A DNA stretch of 64,000 nucleotides from Bradyrhizobium sp. Ash2021 (GTDB taxonomy: Bacteria; Pseudomonadota; Alphaproteobacteria; Rhizobiales; Xanthobacteraceae). The DNA lies in NCBI RefSeq assembly GCF_031202265.1, contig NZ_CP100604.1, forward strand, positions 2,834,501 to 2,898,500, given 5' to 3'. This document shows positions 55,322-63,999 of this stretch, in pieces. Numbering within the stretch: position 1 is the first letter of the stretch; the number at the start of each line of letters is the position of its first letter. A program made the translations under genes and the position numbers. The notes beneath the pieces were generated by a model, which worked only from the letters and a program-made list of their open reading frames with translations, searched no databases and had not been told where the DNA came from.

Positions 55322-56481
55322 GTGTTCTGTCACTGACATTTGAATCCCAACTTGTCGCGAACATGATTCACTCGCGGCATGGGAAATGACTTGATTGTAC
55401 TTGATCGCAAGGCTCGCAGGGAACTGGAGCAACTGCTCACCGATGGAAACACGGCTCAGAAGATCGCCAAGCGAGCGAGGATCGTGCTGATGACGGCGGA
55501 CGGTCATGGCGTCGTGGCGATTATGCGTGAGGTCGGGGTTTCGAAGACCACCGTCTGGCGCTGGCAGGACTATTTTGCCGAGGCCGGCGTCGATGGTCTG
55601 ATCAAAGGCCGCTCCAAGCCGCCTGGCCGAAAGCCGCTCAGCGCTGCCATGAAGCTCAAGGTCGTCGAGAAGACCGTGAAGGAGCGTCCCGCCAATGCCA
55701 CGCACTGGAGCGTGCGGTCGATGGCGGAAGAAATGGGCATCAGCCACACGAGCGTGCAGCGCATCTGGGCCGAACACGGCCTCAAGCCGCATCTCGTGCG
55801 CAGCTTCAAGATCTCCAACGATCCCGACTTCGTCGCGAAGGTCGAGGACATCGTCGGCCTTTACGTCGATCCGCCGGAGAAGGCGCTGGTGCTTTCCGTC
55901 GATGAGAAGAGCCAAATCCAGGCACTCGACCGCACGCAGCCGGGTTTGCCCTTGAAAAAGGGCCGTGCCGGCACGATGACCCATGATTACAAGCGCAACG
56001 GCACCACAACACTCTTCGCCGCGCTCGATGTGGCGGCCGGTACCGTCATCGGCGAATGTCTGGCACGCCATCGGGCAGACGAGTTCCTGTCGTTTCTGAA
56101 AACAATCGACCGCGAGACGCCCGCACATCTCGATCTGCATCTGATCCTCGACAACTACGCCACCCACAAGACGCCGGCCGTGAAGCGCTGGTTGGCGCGA
56201 CACAAACGCTTCACACTGCACTTCACGCCGACATCCTGTTCCTGGCTCAACCTCGTCGAGCGGCTCTTCGCCGAAATCACTCGCCAGCGCATCCGGCGAG
56301 GAACCTTCAACGACGTCACCGAACTCAAGACCGCGATTGACGAGTGGATCGAGCATCGAAACCAAAACCCAAAGCCCTTCAAGTGGACCGCCAGCGCCAA
56401 ATCCATCCTCGCAAAGCACCGCCGAGCCAAAAAAGCGCTCGCCATCGCAAAAGCGGGATGCAAATGAATGAGTCAGAACAC
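55322..56481 (+). mobile_element. IS630-family insertion sequence A
   Basis: A 1160-bp element. Left end GTGTTCTGTCACTGACATTT and inverted right end GTGTTCTGACTCATTCATTT form imperfect inverted repeats. The left end abuts TA (55320-55321), as expected for IS630 insertion. The right end abuts T then CACAGTG of element B, so the right-hand TA is incomplete. The transposase ORF looks intact. Confidence 0.85.
55379..56467 (+). CDS. IS630-family transposase (element A)
   Basis: A 362-residue DDE transposase. The N-terminal HTH part (about 20-140: QKIAKRARIVLMTADGHGVV, VGVSKTTVWRWQDYF) is followed by the catalytic core. Candidate acidic residues are in LSVDEKSQIQALDR, LILDNYATHKTPAVK and SWLNLVERLFAEITRQ. 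Length is normal and no interruption is seen, so element A may still be active. It reads in the opposite direction to the gene it split. Confidence 0.9.
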   Translation: MGNDLIVLDRKARRELEQLLTDGNTAQKIAKRARIVLMTADGHGVVAIMREVGVSKTTVWRWQDYFAEAGVDGLIKGRSKPPGRKPLSAAMKLKVVEKTVKERPANATHWSVRSMAEEMGISHTSVQRIWAEHGLKPHLVRSFKISNDPDFVAKVEDIVGLYVDPPEKALVLSVDEKSQIQALDRTQPGLPLKKGRAGTMTHDYKRNGTTTLFAALDVAAGTVIGECLARHRADEFLSFLKTIDRETPAHLDLHLILDNYATHKTPAVKRWLARHKRFTLHFTPTSCSWLNLVERLFAEITRQRIRRGTFNDVTELKTAIDEWIEHRNQNPKPFKWTASAKSILAKHRRAKKALAIAKAGCK

Positions 56482-56784
56482 TCACAGTGGTTCTGACTGG
56501 TTGATTTTGAGCCAATTTAGGATGGGCAGGTGGTTTGGAGCAACGAGGATTTGGATGCTCCTTGGGACGCCGGGTTGACGCCGAATGAGGCCATTTCGTT
56601 CGAGGGTCACGATCATCTGATGGACCGAGGGCGGGCTTACTTGGAAGTGGCGCTGCATGTCGGTCTCGGCGGGCGCGCGTCGGAACATGTGCGAGTAAGT
56701 GTAGATGAAAGCCAGGTACTGACCTTGCTTTTCGGTGAAGCCTCGATCGCTGGGGCTGCGAGCGGCGCCTGATTTTTGATTCAT
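56482..56784 (-). CDS. Winged-helix (LexA/MarR-like) regulator carried by IS630 element B
   Basis: A 100-residue protein. The LexA-N-like or MarR-like HTH is FTEKQGQYLAFIYTYSHMFR, then VSPPSVHQMIVTLERNGLIR and a wing-like RRQPGVPRSIQILV. It is divergent from the element B transposase with 37 bases between their starts, and both lie inside the same element. This suggests that it is a passenger gene that may control transposase expression. Its stop codon falls at the junction with element A, where element B has lost its outer 9 bases, so the original C-terminus may have been longer. Confidence 0.75.
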   Translation of the reverse strand: MNQKSGAARSPSDRGFTEKQGQYLAFIYTYSHMFRRAPAETDMQRHFQVSPPSVHQMIVTLERNGLIRRQPGVPRSIQILVAPNHLPILNWLKINQSEPL

Positions 56785-57960
56785 TTGTCGATTCGTCCGG
56801 TCTTCCGACAGGGAGGTCGAGATGAATCTACGTTATCGGGTCGAATTGAGCCAAGCCGAACGCTGTGAACTCACCGTGATGTTGAGCAAAGGCACCCGAG
56901 CCGCCCGCAAGCTCAAGCGCGCCCAGATTCTGCTGGCGGCTGATGCTGGCCGCAGCGATGAAGAGATTGCCCGCACCGTGGCAGTGGGCGGTTCCACTGT
57001 GTACCGGACCAAGCGGCGCTTCGTGGAAGGCAATCTGGAACGGGCGCTGAGCGAGGAGCCTCGCCCTGGGGCAGAGCGCAAGCTCACCGGCAAGGAGGAA
57101 GCCCTGCTGGTGGCAACGGCTTGCGCAAACCCTCCCGAGGGTCGCGCCCGCTGGACGCTGGAGCTTTTGGCCGACGCCATGGTCAAGCTCACCGGGCACA
57201 ACAGCCTGTCGAGCGAGACGGTGCGGCGGCGGCTGGCCGAAAACGGCCTCAAGCCATGGCGCAAGGATATGTGGTGCATTCCAAAGGTCGACGGCGAATA
57301 CGTTGCCCGCATGGAAGACGTGCTCGACCTCTATGCCGAAACGCCCGATCCCGGCCGGCCGGTGGTCTGCTTCGACGAGAGCCCGGTCCAACTTATCGGT
57401 GAGGTGCGCCAGCCGATCCCGGCCGAGCCGGGTCAACTCGAACGCTACGATTGTGAGTACCGCCGCAACGGCACCGTCAATCTCTTCGTCTGCGTCGACG
57501 TGCACCGGCCCTGGCGCAAGGTCAAGGTCACCGAGCGACGGGCGGCGGAAGACTACGCCCAATGCATGCGCGAACTGGTCGATGTCCATTATCCCGATGC
57601 CGCGTGCATCCGGGTCGTGCAGGACAACCTATCGACCCACTCAGCCGGCGCCCTCTATGCGGCATTCGCACCCGCCGAAGCCCGGCGCATCTTGCGCCGG
57701 CTGGAGTTCCACTACACCCCCAAGCATGCCAGTTGGCTCAACATGGTCGAGATCGAGATCGGCGTCCTCCGCGGCCAGTGCCTGGACCGCAGAATCGACG
57801 ATCCCAAGCGTCTGATCAGCGAAATCGCCGCATGGGAGCAGCAACGAAACGCCACCGCTGCCCGCATCAAATGGATGTTCACAACCGAAAAAGCCCGCGC
57901 CAAAATGGGCCGCGCTTATCCAATTACATCCAAAGAGTCATAATCACTGTGTCGAGGTAC
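56483..57960 (+). mobile_element. IS630-family insertion sequence B, left tip missing
   Basis: About 1478 bp. The right end, read inward, is GTACCTCGACACAGTGATTA followed by TGACT. The left end begins at CACAGTGGTTCTGACT, matching the right end from its tenth base, so the outer 9 bases (GTACCTCGA) are absent next to element A. The right end is followed by TA (57961-57962). It carries a transposase and a divergent winged-helix gene. Confidence 0.8.
56822..57943 (+). CDS. IS630-family transposase (element B)
   Basis: A 373-residue DDE transposase, distinct from element A. The HTH part (about 10-130) includes RKLKRAQILLAADAGRSDEE and VGGSTVYRTKRRF. The core has VVCFDESPVQLIGEVRQP, VVQDNLSTHSAGALY and SWLNMVEIEIGVLRGQCLD as acidic-residue segments. 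AGGGAGG lies before the ATG. The ORF is uninterrupted, but the element lacks part of its left inverted repeat. Confidence 0.9.
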   Translation: MNLRYRVELSQAERCELTVMLSKGTRAARKLKRAQILLAADAGRSDEEIARTVAVGGSTVYRTKRRFVEGNLERALSEEPRPGAERKLTGKEEALLVATACANPPEGRARWTLELLADAMVKLTGHNSLSSETVRRRLAENGLKPWRKDMWCIPKVDGEYVARMEDVLDLYAETPDPGRPVVCFDESPVQLIGEVRQPIPAEPGQLERYDCEYRRNGTVNLFVCVDVHRPWRKVKVTERRAAEDYAQCMRELVDVHYPDAACIRVVQDNLSTHSAGALYAAFAPAEARRILRRLEFHYTPKHASWLNMVEIEIGVLRGQCLDRRIDDPKRLISEIAAWEQQRNATAARIKWMFTTEKARAKMGRAYPITSKES

Positions 57961-58347
57961 TAGTGTATCGGAATCGACGAAGAGCTTTGCCGACCCCAAC
58001 TTCTTGGGAAAAGCGCTGAGTTCACGGCCTGCGGCGATCGCCGGAAGATTATCTAGATACATTGCCAACAGAAATTCGCCTTGCTCCTGGCCCATGCGCA
58101 CAACTGCGGCCTGGCCGCATTCGACGTAGGCGCCATACCCGGTCGTGTCGGGCATTTTCATTACTTCGAACCGAACCAGCGGCTGATCGATTTCGAGTGG
58201 TTCCGGTACCAGGTTTTCGAGCGCCTCGCGGTCGGTCCGGTAGGTGATGTTAAGGTATTCCCGCCGCTTGAACCGATGTGGACCCTGCACGAACGCCGGC
58301 GCACCAATCGGTGTCGTATACTGCTTGAGAACATCTTTCTTTTTCAT
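57961..58347 (-). pseudogene. Acetoacetate decarboxylase-like gene, N-terminal half
   Basis: Starts MKKKDVLKQYTTPIGAPAF and contains REYLNITYRTDREALENLVP and ELSAFPKKLGSAKLFVDSDT, typical of the acetoacetate decarboxylase fold. In this family the catalytic Lys lies in the second half of the protein. The frame stops at the IS630 B boundary; the remaining half is at 54942-55319. Start at ATG 58347; a GTG at 58359 is in frame. Confidence 0.85.
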
Positions 58348-58454
58348 TCGTCCGCTCACTCATCGCCGTTGCACGTGAATGCCGCGATCATCATCCGCAA
58401 ATCGATGGCCTCACGAATTGAACCGGCCGGAGGCAACGTTTGCAGCGTCGAAAA

Positions 58455-58670
58455 CTACTGCTGGCCTTCGTATTTGAAAGAAACCCTGACCTTCGCCCGG
58501 TAGGCCTCGACCTTGCCATCTGTGATTTGCATGTCGAGTTCGACAACTTCGGCCACGCGAAGATCTCGCAGACTTTGCGAAGCCCGTTCTACAGCAACCC
58601 GTGCCGCCTTTTCCCAGGACTCGGTGCTGGTGCCGACCAATTCGATAAGTTTATAAACGCTATCAGCCAT
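58455..58670 (-). CDS. Dodecin family protein
   Basis: A 71-residue protein, the normal size of dodecins, small dodecameric proteins that store or buffer flavins. The start MADSVYKLIELVGTSTESWE and VEAYRAKVRVSFKYEG are family-typical, including the Trp of TESWEKAA that stacks with flavin. GGAGGAAGCC precedes the ATG at 58670. It lies between the acetoacetate decarboxylase-like gene and the wax ester synthase gene on the same strand. Confidence 0.9.
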   Translation of the reverse strand: MADSVYKLIELVGTSTESWEKAARVAVERASQSLRDLRVAEVVELDMQITDGKVEAYRAKVRVSFKYEGQQ

Positions 58671-58768
58671 GGCTTCCTCCCTTGTGATTGTTCTATTTTC
58701 GACCCCACGTGGATCGTCGCGCAAGCGATAACGCGTCGTCCGATCGGGGAACGGCCGGCCACCGCGAC

Positions 58769-60222
58769 TCAGGCCGACCGCTGTGCGGCCTTCGCTTCCT
58801 TTATTTCGATCTTTTTCACCTTTGGCCCTTCTCTGCTCGCTGCGATTTTCAAGCGTTCAAATTCATCTGCCAAGAAATCCACCAGCTTTTCGATGTCGGG
58901 AACGGCGGTTCGGCAGGCGATCAACCCGAAATCGAGATTATCCAAATAGCTTTGGACGGTGATATTGAGGACGCTGCCGTTCGATGGAATCGAGACCGGG
59001 AAGTAGTTGATCATGCTCGCGCCTGCGCAATAGAGCGTTTCTCTCGGCCCCGGCACGTTCGAAATCAGGACGTTCACGATGGCCGGCAGTCGCTCGGCAA
59101 GCTTGGCTTCTCCCATCAACCGTGCCATGCCGGTGATGATGATTGGCGCGCCCAGCCAGGTCATATCGGTCGGAATGACGTCGCGAATGTCCTCGAGCCG
59201 CTTCTTGGAATCGGTCGATGAGGCGACGATCGCCTCCAGGCGGCGTATCGGATCGGCAATGTCGGTAGCGAGATTGCACAGCATCGCCGTAACCTGGTTG
59301 TTCATATCGGCGTTGCCGGCCTTTCGCAGCGAAACCGGTACCGCTGCGATCAGCGGCCCATCGGGAAGTGCGCTCCTGGTTTCCAGATAACGGCGCAGTG
59401 CGCCCGCACTGATCGTCATGACAACGTCGTTCACCTTCGACTTTGTCAGCTTGGCTACAGCCTTCACTTCACGAAGCGAGATGGTGCAGGTTCCAAATGA
59501 TCGCTGGCTCGACAGTGACGCATTTAGAAGGGTTTTCGGTGCAAGCGGAAGCAAGCGAGGTGGGTTCGCCAGATCCTCCGTAACGCGTTGTCCCACCTTC
59601 GCGATCGCTTTGCCGATATCGGGCCAAGACTGGTAGAACTCCCGCTGCTGGGTGAAAAACTTCGCGTAGGAATCGCTGATCAGCTCGAAGAGCTCGGGAG
59701 TCCTGCTGTCCTTGGCTGTCGGGGAGGGCGGTTGTGCGGGTTCGGGATCGGGTGAGGTAGCGAATATGACGGGAAGCGCAGCCATGCCCGCGCCGCCGTC
59801 GATACCGGCGTGGTGCATCTTGATGTAGATGGCGAAGCCACCGCTCTCCAGACCCTCAATCACATAGTACTGCCAGAGCGGTCGGGCGCGATCGAGCAGG
59901 ATCATGTGCAGTCGCGCAACCAGGGTCTCGAGTTGCCCGCGTGTTCCTGGCTTCGGCAACGAAACGTGGCGGAAATGATAGTCAAGATCAAGATTGTCGT
60001 CGTGAACCAGACCGGGTGATCGAGCTGGATCGGCGTCAAAGCCAGCTTGCGCTCGAAGAAAGGAACGAGATGAAGCCGGGCCTTGAGATGGTCACGAAAC
60101 GCCGCGAAAACGTCGCTATCCGCGGGGGGTGGATCGAAGATTGCCAGGCCGGCAACATGCATTGGAGATTCCGGTGTTTCGCCGTACAGAAAGCTGGCAT
60201 CGAGAGCTGACAACCTGTCCAT
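58769..60222 (-). pseudogene. Wax ester synthase/diacylglycerol acyltransferase (WS/DGAT), one-base frameshift
   Basis: An acyltransferase that makes wax esters or triacylglycerols. The first frame starts MDRLSALDASFLYGETPESP and runs to QLDHPVW. The second frame, joined there, reads HDDNLDLDYHFRHVSLPKPG and contains the catalytic HHAGIDG (HHxxxDG) and the usual C-terminal NVPGPRETLYCAGA. Insertion of a single base at about 60012-60018 (minus strand TGGTTCAC, where TGGGTTCAC is expected) restores a protein of about 484 residues. Either a recent loss or a sequencing error. Confidence 0.85.
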
Positions 60223-60284
60223 GGTATCCTCCCATCCGTTTATGAGCCTCAATCGCGGTGTCCAGTCGGGCTGCGCACTCAAGG

Positions 60285-61214
60285 CTAGTTGCTCTTCTCC
60301 ATGATGATTGCCGGGTTCGATTGTTCATCTGCCGCCCGACAATGCGTGGCGATCGCTTCGACGAGAATGGGAATGAGGCCGGTGGCAATGTCATGGCCCA
60401 TTCCGGGAATAACCGTTAGGGTCGAACCCGGAATTTGGGCTGCGGTATGCCGGCCGGCTTCGACGGGAACGAGCGGATCGTCAGCACCGTGAAGGACAAG
60501 AGTCGGAACGGAAAGCTTCTGGAGCATCTCGACGCGCGAGCCGCTCGCCACGATCGCCGCGAACTGCCGGCCTACTCCTGCTGGATAGTAGGATCGGTCG
60601 AAGGCCGCGCCGACCTTGGCTCGTAATTCGTCGTCCGGTGTCGGAAAGCCCGGACTGCCGATCGCCCTGTAGATCCTCATGCCGTGCTCAGTTGCCAACT
60701 CGCGGTCGCTGCCATCCGGACGGGCTAGCATGATCGCGGTCATCGCTTCGGGCTTCGCCTGCGGCAGACCGGGGTCGCCGCTCGACGACATGATGGAAAC
60801 CAGACTTCTTACGCGATTGGGGTGTTTTGCCGCCACGATCTGCGCGATCATGCCGCCCATAGACGCTCCGACAACATGGGCTTTCTCGATCGCCAAGCGA
60901 TCCATTAGGCCGATGGTATCACCGGCCATATCAGTCAGGTCGTAAGGCGGATTGATTTTCTCGCCAGCCATCACGCGCTGCAGGACCGCGCCGAGGTCGA
61001 CCGGCGGCGCAGCCTCGAACTTGGTCGACAGCCCAACATCGCGATTGTCGAAGCGGACAACCCGGAGGCCATGGGCGGCGAGGCTGTCGCAGAACGCCTC
61101 CGGCCAGGCAATCATTTGCGTGGCGAGGCCCATGATGAGCAGGATGGCCGGATTGTCCCGGTTACCTCTGTCGTCGTATGCGATCTCCATTCCATTGACT
61201 GATATGACTGGCAT
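60285..61214 (-). CDS. Alpha/beta hydrolase
   Basis: A 309-residue cytoplasmic hydrolase. The nucleophile elbow GASMGGM is at about 117-123, an oxyanion region LIMGLATQMIAWPEAFCD lies near the N-terminus, and the His of the triad is in GMGHDIATGL. Asp is in VLHGADDPLVP. It could be a lipase/esterase or carboxyl-ester hydrolase, consistent with the neighbouring wax ester/lipid genes. Same strand as the upstream liv genes, gap 39 bases. Confidence 0.88.
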   Translation of the reverse strand: MPVISVNGMEIAYDDRGNRDNPAILLIMGLATQMIAWPEAFCDSLAAHGLRVVRFDNRDVGLSTKFEAAPPVDLGAVLQRVMAGEKINPPYDLTDMAGDTIGLMDRLAIEKAHVVGASMGGMIAQIVAAKHPNRVRSLVSIMSSSGDPGLPQAKPEAMTAIMLARPDGSDRELATEHGMRIYRAIGSPGFPTPDDELRAKVGAAFDRSYYPAGVGRQFAAIVASGSRVEMLQKLSVPTLVLHGADDPLVPVEAGRHTAAQIPGSTLTVIPGMGHDIATGLIPILVEAIATHCRAADEQSNPAIIMEKSN

Positions 61215-61253
61215 TCATACTCCACTCTACTCGCGGGCATCGAGGCGTCTAGC

Positions 61254-61949
61254 TCAAACCTCCAGCCATTCTTTTCGGACCGCGGCGTTGCTTGTCAGAT
61301 TCGCGGGTGTTCCCTCGAAAACGATGCGACCGTGGCCCATCACGTAAACGCGGTGCGATATCCGCATGGCGATTGAGAGCTTCTGTTCGACAAGCAAAAT
61401 AGCCACCCCGCGTCGTGCGATTTCTGCGATCAGGTCGCCGACCTGATGAACGATGAGGGGCGCCAACCCTTCAGTCGGCTCATCGATCATGATCAGTTCA
61501 GGGTCACCCATCAGCGTGCGGCACATCGTCAGCATCTGCTTCTCGCCGCCCGACATGACACCGGCGGCGGTATCCGCACGCGCCGCGAGGTTAGGAAACA
61601 TTTGCAGCATGTCGTCGAGCCGCCATTTGCCGGGTTTGCGCGGGTCCTTGATGCCGAGCATCAGGTTTTGACGTACGGTGAGGCTTGGAAAAATATCGCG
61701 GTGCTCAGGAACGTATCCGAGGCCGAGATGGGCAATTTGATAGCTCGGCATCCCCGCTATGTCAGTTCCTTTGAACCGGATCGTACCCTGCGGCGGCACT
61801 TCTCCCATGATCGCCTTGACGGTCGTCGAGCGACCGACGCCGTTCCGGCCGAGCAGGCTAACGACTTCGCCGGCATCGATCCGCAGATCGACGCCCTGGA
61901 GGATATGGCTCTTGCCGTAGTAGGCGTGCAGGTCCTTGACCTCGAGCAT
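61254..61949 (-). CDS. livF: Branched-chain amino acid-type ABC transporter ATPase LivF, Walker A lysine replaced
   Basis: A 231-residue ATPase of the LivF type. The Walker A reads GRNGVGRST, where the family has GRNGxGKST, so the P-loop lysine is arginine (codon CGC on the minus strand). The remaining motifs are normal: LSGGEKQ-type MSGGEKQMLTMCRTL, Walker B LIMIDEPTEGLA, and the switch region LLVEQKLSIAM. TGATG couples it to livG. The paired LivG may carry the ATPase function, or transport may be impaired. Confidence 0.9.
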   Translation of the reverse strand: MLEVKDLHAYYGKSHILQGVDLRIDAGEVVSLLGRNGVGRSTTVKAIMGEVPPQGTIRFKGTDIAGMPSYQIAHLGLGYVPEHRDIFPSLTVRQNLMLGIKDPRKPGKWRLDDMLQMFPNLAARADTAAGVMSGGEKQMLTMCRTLMGDPELIMIDEPTEGLAPLIVHQVGDLIAEIARRGVAILLVEQKLSIAMRISHRVYVMGHGRIVFEGTPANLTSNAAVRKEWLEV

Positions 61950-62701
61950 CAGGCTGCCTCCTCGCCGAGATAGGCTTCCTTGACCTTGGGATCCGACCTA
62001 ATCTGATCCGGCCTTCCGGTCGCAATGATGTGGCCATAGACCAGCACCGAAATTCGGTCGGCCAGTCCGAACACGACGCTCATGTCATGCTCTACGATCA
62101 CCAATGTTCGTCCCTCAGTGAGGCGGCGAATGAGCGAAACTGCCCGCTCCGTTTCCGCGTGGCTCATGCCAGCGGTCGGCTCGTCGAGGAGGATGACGTC
62201 GGCGCCGCCGGCAATGGTAATGCCGATTTCCAGCGCGCGCTGTTCGGCATATGTTAGCAGCCCGGCCGGTACGTCGCGGCGTGCAGCCAGACCGATGTCC
62301 GAGAGCACCTGCGCCGTTCGGTCGCGGACTTCCTTTAGATTATCGATGTTCTTCCAGAACGAGTAATGATGGCCGTCGGTCCAGAGCACCGCGCAACGCA
62401 GATTTTCCCAAACGGTCATATTGGCGAATACGTTCGTTACCTGAAAGCTGCGCGATAATCCGCGACGGTTGATCTGATAGGGCGGAAGGCCGGAAATCGG
62501 CTCGCCGCGGAGCTTGACGCTTCCGGAGGTGGGCGCCATGTAGCCGCTGATGAGATTGAACGTTGTCGATTTGCCCGCACCATTGGGGCCAATGAGCGCG
62601 TGCCGTTCGCCCTGTGCTACGCTTAAGTTCAGGTCGCGGATGATCGAGATGTTGCCGAAGCTTTTTTGCACGTCCTTCAGCTCTATGGCGGGCTGGGTCA
62701 T
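61949..62701 (-). CDS. livG: Branched-chain amino acid-type ABC transporter ATPase LivG
   Basis: A 250-residue ATPase of the LivG type. Walker A is GPNGAGKST (intact lysine), the signature region is LLTYAEQRALEIGITI (LSYGxQR type), and Walker B is VILLDEPTAGMSHAE, with switch His in VIVEHDMSVV. The LivG-specific long insert FQVTNVFANMTVWENL is present. ATG 62701 overlaps the livM stop by ATGA. The outward frame to 62821 is antisense leader. Confidence 0.93.
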   Translation of the reverse strand: MTQPAIELKDVQKSFGNISIIRDLNLSVAQGERHALIGPNGAGKSTTFNLISGYMAPTSGSVKLRGEPISGLPPYQINRRGLSRSFQVTNVFANMTVWENLRCAVLWTDGHHYSFWKNIDNLKEVRDRTAQVLSDIGLAARRDVPAGLLTYAEQRALEIGITIAGGADVILLDEPTAGMSHAETERAVSLIRRLTEGRTLVIVEHDMSVVFGLADRISVLVYGHIIATGRPDQIRSDPKVKEAYLGEEAA

Positions 62702-63999
62702 GCGTGGTATCCCCTTGCATGCGCCGCCATGAGCGCGTCGTCCCACGCGTGCGCAAGCCTGCGCCAAGTCTCCCGCGCAACGATGAATCCGGCGATTATC
62801 AGGAACAGAGCAATGATCCACGTGATCGGACTCGAGGCGTTGAAGTTCATGCCGAAGGCTTTGATATTTGGGTCATCGCCCGGGTTCACGGTGTGATGTA
62901 CGATAGTTTCGAGCGCGAGAACGAGACCTGCGACCAATGCAAGCGTCGGAACGAGGGCTATCAAATAGGACGGCAATACCTTACCCAATGTGCCGCCCTT
63001 GAGCAGCGGCCGGTGCATCATCAGAAGCCCTGTGAGGCCTCCGGGCGCAAACGTCACGACCGCTATGAAAAACAGTCCGAAGTAGAGCTGCCAGACCGAT
63101 GTCAGATCGCTTAAGCTCAGCGATAGCACGGTAACGAATATGGCTCCGACAATCGGTCCAATAAAATAGCCAATGCCACCGATATACGTCGAAAACAACA
63201 CAGTTCCGGACTGTACGGCGCCGAGATAGGCCGAGTTGTCGATTTCAAAATTGATCGCGGCCAGGGCTCCCGCGATGCCGGCAAAGAAGCCGGCGAAGCA
63301 AAAGGCCAGATAACGAACGACGTGGGGGTTATAGCCAACGAACTGAACGCGCTCAGGATTGTCACGCACGGCATTGCACATGCGGCCAAGCGGGGTGCGC
63401 GTCAGCGCGTACATGGCGATGACCGCCAGCAACGTCCATGCCGCGATCAGATAGTAGATTTGAATTTGAGGTCCGAAATTCCAGTCGAAAACCCGAAACA
63501 ATTTGGTACGGTTCGCTGAGATGCCGGCTTCGCCCCCGAAGAACGTGCGCAAGATGAGGGCCGACGAGGCGATCAGCTCGGCAACGCCAAGTGAAATCAT
63601 CGCGAACGCCGTTCCGCTGCGCTGGGTCGAGACCCATCCAAGCAGTGCAGCGAAGAACAATCCGGCCAGGCCGCCGACCAGAGGAACGACGGGCAACGGG
63701 ATCGGAAGTGTGTTGGCGCTGATGATGTTGATGGCATGAATCACGAGAAAGCCGCCAAGGCCGTAATAAACGGCGTGTCCGAACGAAAGCAGTCCGGTTT
63801 GGCCGAGCAGGATGTTATAGGATAGGGAGAAAATGATGGAGATGCCGATCAGACTAAAGGTCGTCAGAGCGCCCCCCGAACTGAAAATCTTCGGCAGCAC
63901 CAACAGCATCAGCGCTGTGGCAACCCAGATGCCATAGAATTTCAGTTTTTCGCTGAAGGCCGGGTAGGGCGGCGCTACGCTTGAAGTCAATTCGCTCAT
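62698..63999 (-). CDS. livM: Branched-chain amino acid-type ABC transporter permease LivM
   Basis: A 433-residue inner-membrane permease of the LivM type. About ten membrane segments run from residue 20 to 415, with the permease motif GYNPHVVRYLAFCFAGFFAG. LSYNILLGQTGLLSFGHAVY, common to Liv permeases, lies near residue 60. The C-terminus is longer than in E. coli LivM, with an extra membrane segment. It appears complete, with its ATG one base from the window edge; livH and the binding protein gene should lie to the right, outside the window. Coupled to livG. Confidence 0.92.
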   Translation of the reverse strand: MSELTSSVAPPYPAFSEKLKFYGIWVATALMLLVLPKIFSSGGALTTFSLIGISIIFSLSYNILLGQTGLLSFGHAVYYGLGGFLVIHAINIISANTLPIPLPVVPLVGGLAGLFFAALLGWVSTQRSGTAFAMISLGVAELIASSALILRTFFGGEAGISANRTKLFRVFDWNFGPQIQIYYLIAAWTLLAVIAMYALTRTPLGRMCNAVRDNPERVQFVGYNPHVVRYLAFCFAGFFAGIAGALAAINFEIDNSAYLGAVQSGTVLFSTYIGGIGYFIGPIVGAIFVTVLSLSLSDLTSVWQLYFGLFFIAVVTFAPGGLTGLLMMHRPLLKGGTLGKVLPSYLIALVPTLALVAGLVLALETIVHHTVNPGDDPNIKAFGMNFNASSPITWIIALFLIIAGFIVARETWRRLAHAWDDALMAAHARGYHA

